Shown piece after piece: positions 33,826-40,924 of a stretch of 64,000 nucleotides of DNA (its first letter is position 1; every line of letters begins with the position of its first letter). A program made the translations under genes and the position numbers. Source of the stretch: Pseudobdellovibrionaceae bacterium (GTDB taxonomy: Bacteria > Bdellovibrionota > Bdellovibrionia > Bdellovibrionales > Bdellovibrionaceae); the NCBI GenBank assembly GCA_016719575.1, contig JADJYV010000013.1, positions 496,001-560,000 on the forward strand, given 5' to 3'. The notes beneath the pieces were generated by a model, which was not told where the DNA came from, did no database searches, and was given only the letters and a program-made list of their open reading frames with translations.

Positions 33826-34248
33826 TTATTCGATAGTCATAGTTTTTTGCATGAAAGTCCCGTCGCCATTCAAGAATTTAAGGTTATGAGTACCAGTCGA
33901 AAGTTTGCCTAGGCGAATTTCTTTATTGAATGGGACCAGAACCATAATACATAAGCCCTGGCTCACAGTCGCAAAACTCTGGACCTCATGATTAAACTCA
34001 TCTACTTTTTTTACATTCGCGCCCTTCCAAGAGTAACATCCATTTGGAAACAAGCCGCTTGCAACAACGTATGCGTCAGCTTCAGAGTCGAAACCACCAG
34101 GAACAAAAACGTCATTCAAGCCAATCGCAATGTCCTTTGTATCTGGAGATGCCATTGTTTGAATTTTTGCTGATGCTGTGCCCGCAAAGCCGACAAGCAA
34201 AGCTGCAAGTGCAAAAGATCGCGCTGTTGATTTAAAGGTAGTTTTCAT
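33826..34248 (-). CDS. Secreted protein, first gene of the sigma-54-headed operon
   Basis: 140 residues with a signal peptide (ALLVGFAGTASA). The mature part has two Cys (NGCYSWKG, GLCIMV) and beta strands, ending in KLSTGTHNLKFLNGDGTFMQ. The family is unknown. A textbook -24/-12 promoter on the minus strand (34308-34323) and two inverted repeats of the TTGAGAC type lie upstream, next to the histidine kinase gene. No terminator separates it from the protease lipoprotein gene. Confidence 0.65.
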   Translation of the reverse strand: MKTTFKSTARSFALAALLVGFAGTASAKIQTMASPDTKDIAIGLNDVFVPGGFDSEADAYVVASGLFPNGCYSWKGANVKKVDEFNHEVQSFATVSQGLCIMVLVPFNKEIRLGKLSTGTHNLKFLNGDGTFMQKTMTIE

Positions 34249-34307
34249 AGATCCCCCAAGTTATTTGTTGTTTCGGCATTCTAACGATGCCTGACACATT
34301 TATGTAT

Positions 34308-34323
34308 AGCAAAGCCGATGCCA
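34308..34323 (-). promoter_or_regulatory. Sigma-54 promoter of the six-gene minus-strand run
   Basis: On the minus strand TGGCATCGGCTTTGCT matches TGGCAC-N5-TTGCT at all but one position, with GG and GC 10 bases apart. The predicted start is near 34296, giving a leader of about 48 bases. Confidence 0.75.
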
Positions 34324-34334
34324 AACGTGTCAAC

Positions 34335-34341
34335 TTGAGAC
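34335..34341 (-). promoter_or_regulatory. Half-site TTGAGAC near the sigma-54 promoter
   Basis: One perfect arm of the 7-5-7 motif (read on the plus strand), between the promoter at 34308 and the full site at 34361. It may extend regulator binding. Confidence 0.3.
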
Positions 34342-34360
34342 TTTGTAAAAAAGTAAAATT

Positions 34361-34379
34361 CCGAGACAATTCTTCTCAA
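34361..34379 (-). promoter_or_regulatory. Activator site, 7-5-7 inverted repeat
   Basis: On the minus strand TTGAGAAGAATTGTCTCGG matches TTGAGAC-N5-GTCTCAA at 11 of 14 arm positions. Its centre is about 48 bases upstream of the promoter GG. It lies between the kinase gene and its inferred target operon. Confidence 0.6.
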
Positions 34380-34393
34380 TGATCACAGGTTTC

Positions 34394-34412
34394 GCGAGAT
34401 TAAATGTCTCAA
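34394..34412 (-). promoter_or_regulatory. Second activator site overlapping the kinase stop codon
   Basis: On the minus strand TTGAGACATTTAATCTCGC has one perfect arm and four of seven bases in the other. The centre-to-centre distance from the site at 34361 is 33 bases, about three helical turns, a spacing common for tandem enhancer sites. It covers the last codon of the histidine kinase gene. Confidence 0.5.
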
Positions 34413-35548
34413 AATGATCCGCTTAATTCGCTCACTGGATTTTTTGTTAGGGAAATTACAAAACTTGTGTGTGGACTTTGACTATCGTAGTCAAGACTCC
34501 CTTTGTTTTGTCGCAAGATTCCTTGAGAAATACTAAGACCGAGCCCTGTTCCATATTGAACACTCTTTGTTGAGAAAAAAGGACTAAACATTTTTTTCTG
34601 AATTTCTTGAGAAATTCCTAATCCGCTATCGATGATCGATATTTTTATTTGATCATCGCAGTCAGTCACAGAAATTTTGACCCACTTTTCAGACAACTGA
34701 TGTACTGCATCAAAAGAATTGTTAAGTAGGTTCACTAGCACTTGAACTATTTGATGACTGCGGCAACTCACCAAAACTGAAGGACTCAATTTTGGTTTTT
34801 CCAAACTAACTCCATTATTCAAAAAACGATAATGACAAAGATCCACAGCGTCATCAATCAAGTTTTGAACACTCACTTGAACCAAGGGTTCATTCTCCTG
34901 AGTGTGATGAGCCATGGTCTTCATGCTGCGAACAATTTTTTCAATTCGCTGCCCAGTCACCTCAATCGCTCCAAGGATTCTCAACATTTCTTGTTTGTCA
35001 TAATCTGGCTCAGCCAAGATAGACTTTAGCATTTCTACCCGCCCTAAGATAACGCCCAATGGATTGTTGATCTCATGGGTTATCGCCGCCGCCATTTCGC
35101 CGATAGCCGACAATCTTGAAGCCGCCACCAACTTTTCTTGCTGAGAAAGAATCGTCTCCTGGGCGCGCTTAAGATCTGTAATCTCGTATCGAATGGAAAG
35201 GTATTGAACAATATCTCCTTGTTCATCAAAAAATGGAACAACGGTCGTAAACACCCAATAAAGGTCGCCATTTTTTTTCCGATTGCAAACCTCAGCTCGC
35301 CAGACTTGACCACTGGAGATGGTTTTCCACAGATCTAAAAAAAAGCTTTTGGGGTGATATCCAGAGTTAATTAGTTTGTGCGACTTGCCAATAAGCTCAT
35401 CACGACTGTACCCAGAAACCTCACAAAACTTGTCATTTACATAGGTAATGATTCCCTGCGCATCTGTTGCTGCGACAATGGCCGCCTGGTCTAAGGCATA
35501 CTTATGATCCTCAAGCTTTTTAATCAATGATTGCGTTAAAAATCGCAC
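34409..35548 (-). CDS. PAS-domain sensor histidine kinase
   Basis: 379 residues from a GTG at 35548 with GGAGG six bases upstream; a TTG 18 bases earlier is less likely. A PAS domain spans about 20-128, then a short coiled coil, a HisKA domain with phospho-acceptor H158 in ITHEINNPLG, and an HATPase (NLLNNSFDAV, DSGLGIS, GTGLGLS). There is no membrane helix, so it senses a cytoplasmic signal. The PAS segment NSGYHPKSFFLDLWKTISSG with GQVWRAEVCNRKKNGDLYW (Trp83) resembles FAD-binding PAS domains of NifL and Aer, so a redox signal is plausible. It is divergent from the sigma-54 response regulator, its evident partner. Confidence 0.88.
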   Translation of the reverse strand: MRFLTQSLIKKLEDHKYALDQAAIVAATDAQGIITYVNDKFCEVSGYSRDELIGKSHKLINSGYHPKSFFLDLWKTISSGQVWRAEVCNRKKNGDLYWVFTTVVPFFDEQGDIVQYLSIRYEITDLKRAQETILSQQEKLVAASRLSAIGEMAAAITHEINNPLGVILGRVEMLKSILAEPDYDKQEMLRILGAIEVTGQRIEKIVRSMKTMAHHTQENEPLVQVSVQNLIDDAVDLCHYRFLNNGVSLEKPKLSPSVLVSCRSHQIVQVLVNLLNNSFDAVHQLSEKWVKISVTDCDDQIKISIIDSGLGISQEIQKKMFSPFFSTKSVQYGTGLGLSISQGILRQNKGSLDYDSQSPHTSFVISLTKNPVSELSGSF

Positions 35549-35664
35549 GTCGCTCCTCCGTGACAAAATGACCCAAACTCAGAGTATCTCAAACCCCTTT
35601 TCTTTGATTTGGTCAAGTCTTGTGTGTTAGACCACCCCAAAGCTTCTTTAAAAAGGATGGCACT

Positions 35665-37071
35665 TTGGCGCAGGATAGTTTTGGCTCGATTGTGGTGGTG
35701 GATGACGATCCCGAAATGTTATCAATGGTTCACGACCATCTTAAACGCAGTGGATATCAAGTCCGAGCGTTTAATAGCAGTCCTGAAGCCGTTAAGTACC
35801 TTTCTTCTGGGGGGCTCGACGCACTTGGAACTGAGCTGCTATTAACAGATCTTCGCATGCCAGAACTCGATGGCCTTGACCTTCTACAGCAAGTCAGACG
35901 CCTTCCTAACCAGTTCCCTGTCATCATAATGACGGCTTTTGCAACGGTGGAGACCGCCGTTGAGGGGCTGCGACGGGGCGCATTTGACTATATAACAAAG
36001 CCTTTTAAACTCAACGAGCTTTCTCTAACAATAGAGCGGGCCCTTAGTTTTTATCGTCTCAAAGTTCAAAATCAAGCCCTTTCGGCTGAGGTTCGAAAAA
36101 CATGGGGAGCCCAAGATATCATTGGCAAAAGCCCTGCTATGAGAGATATTTTTGATCTTATAGAAAGGGTTTCCTCTTCAAACGCCAGCATTTTAATAAC
36201 GGGCGAAAGTGGCTCGGGCAAAGAAGTTGTCGCTAGATCGATTCACTCTCGCAGCCCACGTGCCCAGAAACCCTTTATTGCCATCAATTGCACCGCAATT
36301 CCTGAGGATCTTTTGGAGTCCGAACTCTTCGGTCACGTCAAAGGAAGTTTTACTGGTGCAAGTGCCGACAAAAAAGGTCTCTTCGAAGAAGCCGATGGCG
36401 GGACTTTGTTTTTAGATGAGATAGGTGACATGAACACCTCCCTGCAAGCAAAGCTTCTTCGCGTCTTGCAAGACCGAACAATTAAACCCGTCGGCTGTAA
36501 TCAAAATAAAAGCATCGATGTGCGAGTCATTGCCGCCACACATAAAGATCTCAAAAAGGCAATTCTCAATGGAACCTTTCGTGAAGACCTGTATTACCGA
36601 CTTGCCGTGATTCCAATCGTAGTTCCCCCGCTTCGACATCGTATGGAGGACATTCCCCTTCTAGCCCATCATTTTCTTCGGAAATACTCTGCTATTAATG
36701 GCGGCAAAGTCGTTAGCTTTAGCCAAGCAGCACTACAAAAACTGATGAGCATGAGTTGGCCAGGAAACGTTCGTGAGCTCGAAAATATGATTGAGCGCCT
36801 CGTCGTACTCACGCGGGCAGCTCAAATTGATACCGCAGACATTCCAGATAACGAAACCACCTCTTCTGAACATTTTTTTGGAAACGCGACGGCAGACTCA
36901 CCAACACTCACGGATTTGGAAAAGCGCTACATTCAGCTCATATTAGAAAAAACGGGTGGAAAAAAGGAAAAGGCAGCGCAGATCCTCGGGATCAATCGAC
37001 GCACTCTATACAGAAAAGAGCGCGAATTTGGATTTATTCATGATGAAGGCGAAGACCCTCTTGAAGAATAG
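35665..37071 (+). CDS. NtrC-family sigma-54-dependent response regulator
   Basis: About 468 residues. The start is taken as a TTG at 35665, seven bases behind AGGA; a TTG at 35620 is the longer option. The receiver domain has acidic residues D13-D15, phospho-acceptor D62 in LLLTDLRMPELDG, and a Lys in ITKPFK. The AAA+ domain has Walker A GESGSGKE, a GSFTGA sigma-54 contact loop (Ala replaced by Ser in GAFTGA), Walker B GGTLFLDEIG and an arginine-finger region. The Fis-type helix-turn-helix is KAAQILGINRRTLYRKEREFG. It should drive sigma-54 promoters once phosphorylated by the adjacent kinase. The 7-5-7 repeats nearby are its likely binding sites. Confidence 0.93.
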   Translation: MAQDSFGSIVVVDDDPEMLSMVHDHLKRSGYQVRAFNSSPEAVKYLSSGGLDALGTELLLTDLRMPELDGLDLLQQVRRLPNQFPVIIMTAFATVETAVEGLRRGAFDYITKPFKLNELSLTIERALSFYRLKVQNQALSAEVRKTWGAQDIIGKSPAMRDIFDLIERVSSSNASILITGESGSGKEVVARSIHSRSPRAQKPFIAINCTAIPEDLLESELFGHVKGSFTGASADKKGLFEEADGGTLFLDEIGDMNTSLQAKLLRVLQDRTIKPVGCNQNKSIDVRVIAATHKDLKKAILNGTFREDLYYRLAVIPIVVPPLRHRMEDIPLLAHHFLRKYSAINGGKVVSFSQAALQKLMSMSWPGNVRELENMIERLVVLTRAAQIDTADIPDNETTSSEHFFGNATADSPTLTDLEKRYIQLILEKTGGKKEKAAQILGINRRTLYRKEREFGFIHDEGEDPLEE

Positions 37072-37111
37072 AGACAAAATGCCACACAAAGCGCCCTCCA
37101 GAAAAATGTGA

Positions 37112-37130
37112 TTGAGACAAGTTGTCTCAG
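37112..37130 (+). promoter_or_regulatory. Activator site TTGAGAC-N5-GTCTCAG
   Basis: TTGAGACAAGTTGTCTCAG contains the perfect 17-bp palindrome TGAGACAAGTTGTCTCA (37113-37129). Its centre is 37 bases upstream of the GG of the sigma-54 promoter at 37157, directly behind the response regulator gene. Confidence 0.75.
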
Positions 37131-37156
37131 CTTTGTGCTAACAAACAACAAAAAGA

Positions 37157-37172
37157 TGGCGTCAATCTTGCA
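37157..37172 (+). promoter_or_regulatory. Sigma-54 promoter of the CBS-pair gene
   Basis: TGGCGTCAATCTTGCA matches TGGCAC-N5-TTGCA closely, with GG and GC 10 bases apart. The predicted start near 37183 leaves an 18-base leader with the AGGAGGG ribosome site. This settles the start codon at 37201 rather than any upstream one. Confidence 0.8.
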
Positions 37173-37200
37173 CCTAGTTTATTCAGGCGTAGGAGGGTCT

Positions 37201-37668
37201 ATGCAGGCCAAATTAAGTAACGTTATTACTCGTGATCTGGTTACAGTTCCGCTAGGAACATTTCTCAGTGTGGCCTGCGAAATGATGGAGCAAAAAAAAT
37301 TCCGACATTTGCCTGTCGCAGACGGCGACGGCAAGGTGGTTGGAATTATCTCAAAACGCGGCCTAAATTACATTCGAAATCCAGAAAAAACCCCTGTGGA
37401 GTATGTAATGGCCTCGCCGGTGGTTACTGTCGACCAGAACTCTCCTCTAAGGTCTGCTATTTTTAAAATGCTGGAACTCAAAATTTCTAGTTTATTAATT
37501 TCTGACAAAAGCGGCGCGATCGTCGGCATTGTTACGACTGATGATCTTCTTTGGTATCTAAGTTATATTCTGGAAGACTCAAAGGAAAGTCGCTTCTCGT
37601 TTTCAAGTCTTTTTGATTTGCAAACAATTGGCGAAGCTGCACAACAAATTTCAAACGCAGGTATTTAA
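37201..37668 (+). CDS. Small stand-alone CBS-domain-pair protein
   Basis: 155 residues. CBS1 is at about 8-58 (ITRDLVTVPLGTFL, KFRHLPVADGDGKVVGIISKRGL) and CBS2 at about 72-122 (MASPVVTVDQNSPL, KISSLLISDKSGAIVGIVTTDDL), with a C-terminal helical tail (SFSSLFDLQTIGEAAQQI) of the kind seen in stand-alone CBS proteins of acetate- or energy-linked operons. It is a monocistronic unit with a textbook sigma-54 promoter and enhancer palindrome immediately behind the response regulator gene, and a terminator behind. It is the best candidate for a direct target of that regulator. Confidence 0.92.
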   Translation: MQAKLSNVITRDLVTVPLGTFLSVACEMMEQKKFRHLPVADGDGKVVGIISKRGLNYIRNPEKTPVEYVMASPVVTVDQNSPLRSAIFKMLELKISSLLISDKSGAIVGIVTTDDLLWYLSYILEDSKESRFSFSSLFDLQTIGEAAQQISNAGI

Positions 37669-37674
37669 TTTTGT

Positions 37675-37712
37675 TTAAAAAGAGGCTACCCCCCAAGGAG
37701 CCTCTTTTTTTT
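37675..37712. terminator. Bidirectional terminator between CBS and hsp20 genes
   Basis: AAAAAGAGGCT pairs with AGCCTCTTTTT around an 11-base loop. The T-run on the plus strand and A-run on the left let it act for both convergent genes. Confidence 0.88.
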
Positions 37713-37714
37713 GC

Positions 37715-38266
37715 TTAGTGCTTCTCTACTTCTGTCGAAGATTTTGCCGTTTTTTCGCGATTTAAAAGTCTCTCAACTAGGCCCTGGTGTTGTCCCGACT
37801 GAATTTTAATCTCCATCTTTGGCTTTACTTCCGTTTTTGGCAGGACGATACGCAGGACACCATCTTCAAAGCTGGCTTCCACTTTTTTGGCGTCAACATT
37901 TTCCGGAAGAGCAAAGCTTCTGAAAAAACGCCCGTGCGCCCGTTCACAATATCCCTCAGACCTAACTTCTTTAGTGCGTTCGCCAGAAATGTTTAGATTG
38001 CTTCCAGCCATCTCAATTTTAACCTCCTCTTTTTTGAGCCCTGGCAGATCCGCAGAAATCAGGTACATCTCATCACTCTCTTCAACATCGACCGAAGGTA
38101 CAAACGTCACTTGCTCGCTCAGTCTCATCTCGGGCCAGGCGACGTCTTGGTTCATATTTCTTTCGACATCATTAAAGAACTCATCAAAACGGTTCAGCCA
38201 GTTTTTCCCTCCAGTGAGAGGACTTAAACCGCGACCACCACGATTGATTTGTGCTACTGCTTTCAT
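37715..38266 (-). CDS. Small heat-shock protein, Hsp20/alpha-crystallin family
   Basis: 183 residues. The alpha-crystallin domain runs from about 58 to 150, with VDVEESDEMYLISADLPGLKKEEV and the signature ASFEDGVLRIVLPK. A flexible N-terminus (WLNRFDEFFNDVERNM) and a short C-terminal tail complete it. ATP-independent holdase chaperone. It lies tail-to-tail with the CBS gene across a shared terminator. Its own upstream region has no TTGAGAC site; a degenerate -24/-12-like element (TGTTAGAATCCCTGCA, minus strand near 38307-38322) lacks the invariant GG. Hsp20 with CBS and Usp proteins is a familiar hypoxia-regulon grouping. Confidence 0.95.
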   Translation of the reverse strand: MKAVAQINRGGRGLSPLTGGKNWLNRFDEFFNDVERNMNQDVAWPEMRLSEQVTFVPSVDVEESDEMYLISADLPGLKKEEVKIEMAGSNLNISGERTKEVRSEGYCERAHGRFFRSFALPENVDAKKVEASFEDGVLRIVLPKTEVKPKMEIKIQSGQHQGLVERLLNREKTAKSSTEVEKH

Positions 38267-38534
38267 AAAACCTCCTTATGAATTTTTGTTTCTGCAGGGA
38301 TTCTAACAGAAATCAAAAGGAGTCGATGCTATTGGGCTGGAAGATTTTATGGCTTTTTCTGGAAGAGCATTTTAGTCACAGAGCTGCTGGCCAGCCGGGG
38401 GTTTTGCGCAGGATGACTCAATTTTCAAGAAACTATTTCCACGGTTAAGTCACTTTGAGCCTGGGGGTCATTATCGTAAAAAAGATCTGCATTGACGTGG
38501 CCTTCAAGTTTTGTCGAGTCAGGATCAAGAGAGG

Positions 38535-38640
38535 TTTTCATATCTTCCTCTAGTTCCTTGAGTTTTTTGGCTTGGTCAACTCGCAGGCCACAATATTCGG
38601 ATTTCCATCTCGCTAGGGTTATTGGGGTTTCTCCGACTTT
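38535..38640 (-). pseudogene. Remnant of an IS3-family transposase OrfA
   Basis: Within an otherwise meaningless minus-strand frame, the segment VGETPITLARWKSEYCGLRV, followed by DQAKKLKELEEDM, corresponds to the helix-turn-helix end and leucine-zipper start of IS3-type OrfA ('..E.T...W...YGGL.V..AKRLKELE'). Only about 35 codons are recognisable; the start, OrfB and terminal repeats are missing. It lies just upstream of the Fic operator array. Confidence 0.55.
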
Positions 38641-38673
38641 TCTGGCGCCTCCGGGCAAGGAAAAAGCGCGGCC

Positions 38674-38773
38674 TGCGGAGAATGACACCCGAATCACCGC
38701 ACAAAGTGCGGACAATAAGGTTGCAAAAATGCGGAGAATGCCACTATAATATCCGTACAAAGTGCGGAGAATC
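38674..38773 (+). repeat. Operator-like array: four TGCGGAGAAT copies at 33/23/33-base spacing
   Basis: Copies start at 38674 (TGCGGAGAATG), 38707 (TGCGGACAATA), 38730 (TGCGGAGAATG) and 38763 (TGCGGAGAATC). They form two 56-bp tandem units, each also containing CCGYACAAAGTGCGG. The third copy lies between the -35 and -10 boxes of the Fic promoter and the fourth just behind the start point, as expected for repression by the gene product. Confidence 0.7.
38721..38750 (+). promoter_or_regulatory. Sigma-70-type promoter of the fic gene
   Basis: TTGCAA (38721-38726) and a perfect TATAAT (38745-38750) are separated by 18 bases, with a TGCGGAGAATG operator copy in the spacer. The expected start near 38757 is 23 bases before the ATG. 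Confidence 0.7.
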
Positions 38774-38779
38774 CAATGT

Positions 38780-39883
38780 ATGGACGTTAAATATATTCAT
38801 AGCCTTAAAGGCTGGCCTAACTTCACTTGGAACAAAGATCGTCTTGCCTTGAAGTTGGAAAAAGTTCGCCTAAAACAAGGTCGACTTATTGGAACGATGG
38901 AACGCCTGGGCTTTAAAACACAAGAAGAGGCCGTCCTTCAAACGCTGACTGAAGATATTCTAAAGACGAGCGAAATTGAAGGTGAGTTATTAGACAAAAA
39001 TCAAGTCAGGTCGTCCATCGCTCGAAAACTTGGAATGGACATTGTCGGTCTGGTCAATTCTGAGCGTAGTGTCGATGGTATCGTTGAAATGATGCTTGAT
39101 GCGACCCAAAAATATCGAACTCCTTTAACAGCGAAGCGACTTTTTTCATGGCATGCAGCTCTATTTCCAACTGGTCGAAACGGTATGACAAAGATCATAG
39201 TTGCCAAATGGCGGAATGATTCTAACGGGCCTATGCAAGTCATCTCTGGACCAATTGGGAAATCCAAGGTTCATTTTCAAGCGCCTGACGCAAAAAAACT
39301 CAAAAAAGAAATGGCTCAATTTCTATCTTGGGCCAACAACGGCAAAAATGAAGATTCGCTACTGCGCGCAGCCATAGCACATCTCTGGTTTATCACAATT
39401 CATCCATTCGAAGATGGCAACGGACGAATCGCTAGAGCCATTACTGATATGTTCTTAGCAAAATCTGAAGATAGTCCACAGAGATTTTATAGTATGTCGG
39501 CACAAATTTGTCTGGAGAGAAAAGACTACTACATTATTTTGGAATCCATACAAAAAGGAAAACTAGACATTACAGCCTGGCTCGATTGGTTTCTTAATTG
39601 TCTTGATCGAGCACTGATAAATTCAGAAACTATACTTTCCAGCGTCTTAAAAAAAGCTACTTTCTGGGAAAGTCACATGAATGTGAATCTTAACGAAAGA
39701 CAACGAAAGCTCATCAATCGTTTACTTGATGGTTTCGAAGGAAACCTGACATCTTCCAAATGGGCGGCTATCGCCAAATGCTCCCAGGATACGGCATCAC
39801 GCGATATCGACGAGTTGATAAAAATAAAAATTTTGAAAAAAAATCCAGGTGGCGGCAGAAATACCAGCTACTCATTATTTTAA
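38780..39883 (+). CDS. Fic-family protein (AMP-transferase fold) with C-terminal winged helix
   Basis: 367 residues from the ATG at 38780. An N-terminal DUF4172-like region begins KGWPNFTWNKDRL and carries TSEIEG, which fits the (S/T)xxxE(G/N) inhibitory helix that blocks ATP in class II Fic proteins. The Fic core follows with the full catalytic motif HPFEDGNGRIAR at about 208-219. Residues about 310-365 (LNERQRKLINRLLDGFEGN, QDTASRDIDELIKIKILKK) form a winged helix that could bind the TGCGGAGAAT array upstream. Fic enzymes attach AMP or similar groups to target hydroxyls. The gene is isolated between the hsp20 and mla-like genes beside an IS3 scar, suggesting transfer. Confidence 0.92.
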   Translation: MDVKYIHSLKGWPNFTWNKDRLALKLEKVRLKQGRLIGTMERLGFKTQEEAVLQTLTEDILKTSEIEGELLDKNQVRSSIARKLGMDIVGLVNSERSVDGIVEMMLDATQKYRTPLTAKRLFSWHAALFPTGRNGMTKIIVAKWRNDSNGPMQVISGPIGKSKVHFQAPDAKKLKKEMAQFLSWANNGKNEDSLLRAAIAHLWFITIHPFEDGNGRIARAITDMFLAKSEDSPQRFYSMSAQICLERKDYYIILESIQKGKLDITAWLDWFLNCLDRALINSETILSSVLKKATFWESHMNVNLNERQRKLINRLLDGFEGNLTSSKWAAIAKCSQDTASRDIDELIKIKILKKNPGGGRNTSYSLF

Positions 39884-40147
39884 AGCTTGTGATTTCAACA
39901 TAGATTCACCATTATTTGGAGGGTCACGAAAAGAGCGATCGAATCTGCTTCGATGCCCCTGCTCAATAGAAAAACAATTTCAAAACAATGCGCGTGTTTG
40001 AAATTCTCTTGTCCGCACCCCTACTTTGCCCATATAGGGACTTATGCAATCATGGGGACACTTGGTTGCTGCGCTCATGCGGGAACTGACTTCTCTTTGG
40101 CGGGGTGGTTTTCCATTTCTCAAAGCACAGGTAAATCTCAACATCCC
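39884..40147. other. Intergenic region between convergent fic and ABC genes
   Basis: 264 bases with no credible gene. A short inverted repeat ATCGAA-TCTGC-TTCGAT near 39938 has no T-run. Nothing else was recognised. Confidence 0.35.
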
Positions 40148-40924
40148 CTAACCCTTATTGTTTTCAGAATTGCTAGTCAGTGGGCCCTTGAGCCAGCCGT
40201 GAATAAACTGTTGAACGCGGCTGTCAGTCGAGTTTTGAGTTTCGGTTGCTGATCCACACTCAATCACATGTTTGTTGGCCAACAAAAAAATTCGTCCTGC
40301 AAATTGGTAGGCACGTTGAATGTCGTGGGTTGCCACCACCAAAGTGGTCTTCACTTCTTTTTTTAAATTTAGGATCATTTCTGACATATTATCTGCATTC
40401 ACTGGATCTAACCCCGCCGTCGGGTCATCTAAAAATAAAATTTCTGGTTTAAGAGCAATCGCTCGTGCGATACCAAGCCGTTGTTGCATTCCTCCTGACA
40501 TTTTATGAGGAGCCAAATGCTTTGCTTCCTCAAGACCAACAGCCCTTAGGCACTCTAAAACTCTCGTTTCAATTTCTGCCTCGCTCATGGAGGTGTGTTC
40601 CCTCAGCGGAAAAGCGACATTGTCATAAGCGTCTAGATTGTCGAATAAAGCACTTTTCTGGAACTGCACACCGATTTTCCTGGCTAGACTGTGTCGCTCC
40701 TCATCCGAAAGAGTTTTCCATTCGCGGCCATGACAGCGAATAATGCCCTCGTCCGCGGGATAAACACCGGCCATCATTTTTAATAGCACCGACTTGCCAG
40801 AGCCGCTCTGTCCGATAATGACAATCGTATCGTCTTGGTAGACCTCGAGCTGAACGTCCTCAAGAATCAGCTCCCCGCCCATATGAACACTCACCTTGAT
40901 CAGCTCAAGGACTGGAGATTTCAT
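40148..40924 (-). CDS. MlaF-like ABC transporter ATP-binding protein
   Basis: 258 residues. Walker A GQSGSGKS, Q-loop VGVQFQKSALFDNL (the 'FQ.gALFdsL' form typical of MlaF/Ttg2A), signature MSGGMQQRLGIARAIA, Walker B PEILFLDDPTAGLDP and the H-loop ATHDI. MlaF drives phospholipid movement between membranes together with MlaE, MlaD and MlaB, none of which is visible here. The gene is the last of a three-gene minus-strand run behind the CoA transferase and Usp genes, and its ATG touches the Usp stop. An orphan ATPase in a stress operon is unusual. Confidence 0.85.
   Translation of the reverse strand: MKSPVLELIKVSVHMGGELILEDVQLEVYQDDTIVIIGQSGSGKSVLLKMMAGVYPADEGIIRCHGREWKTLSDEERHSLARKIGVQFQKSALFDNLDAYDNVAFPLREHTSMSEAEIETRVLECLRAVGLEEAKHLAPHKMSGGMQQRLGIARAIALKPEILFLDDPTAGLDPVNADNMSEMILNLKKEVKTTLVVATHDIQRAYQFAGRIFLLANKHVIECGSATETQNSTDSRVQQFIHGWLKGPLTSNSENNKG

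Noticed and set aside
38307..38322. -24/-12-like element upstream of hsp20 on the minus strand
   Set aside because: TGTTAGAATCCCTGCA lacks the essential second G of the GG pair, and no TTGAGAC repeat is present upstream.
38425..38760. Minus-strand frame of 111 codons as an intact gene
   Set aside because: Its upstream half is the reverse of the fic promoter array, and only a 35-codon stretch resembles a known protein (IS3 OrfA), so it is treated as a remnant.
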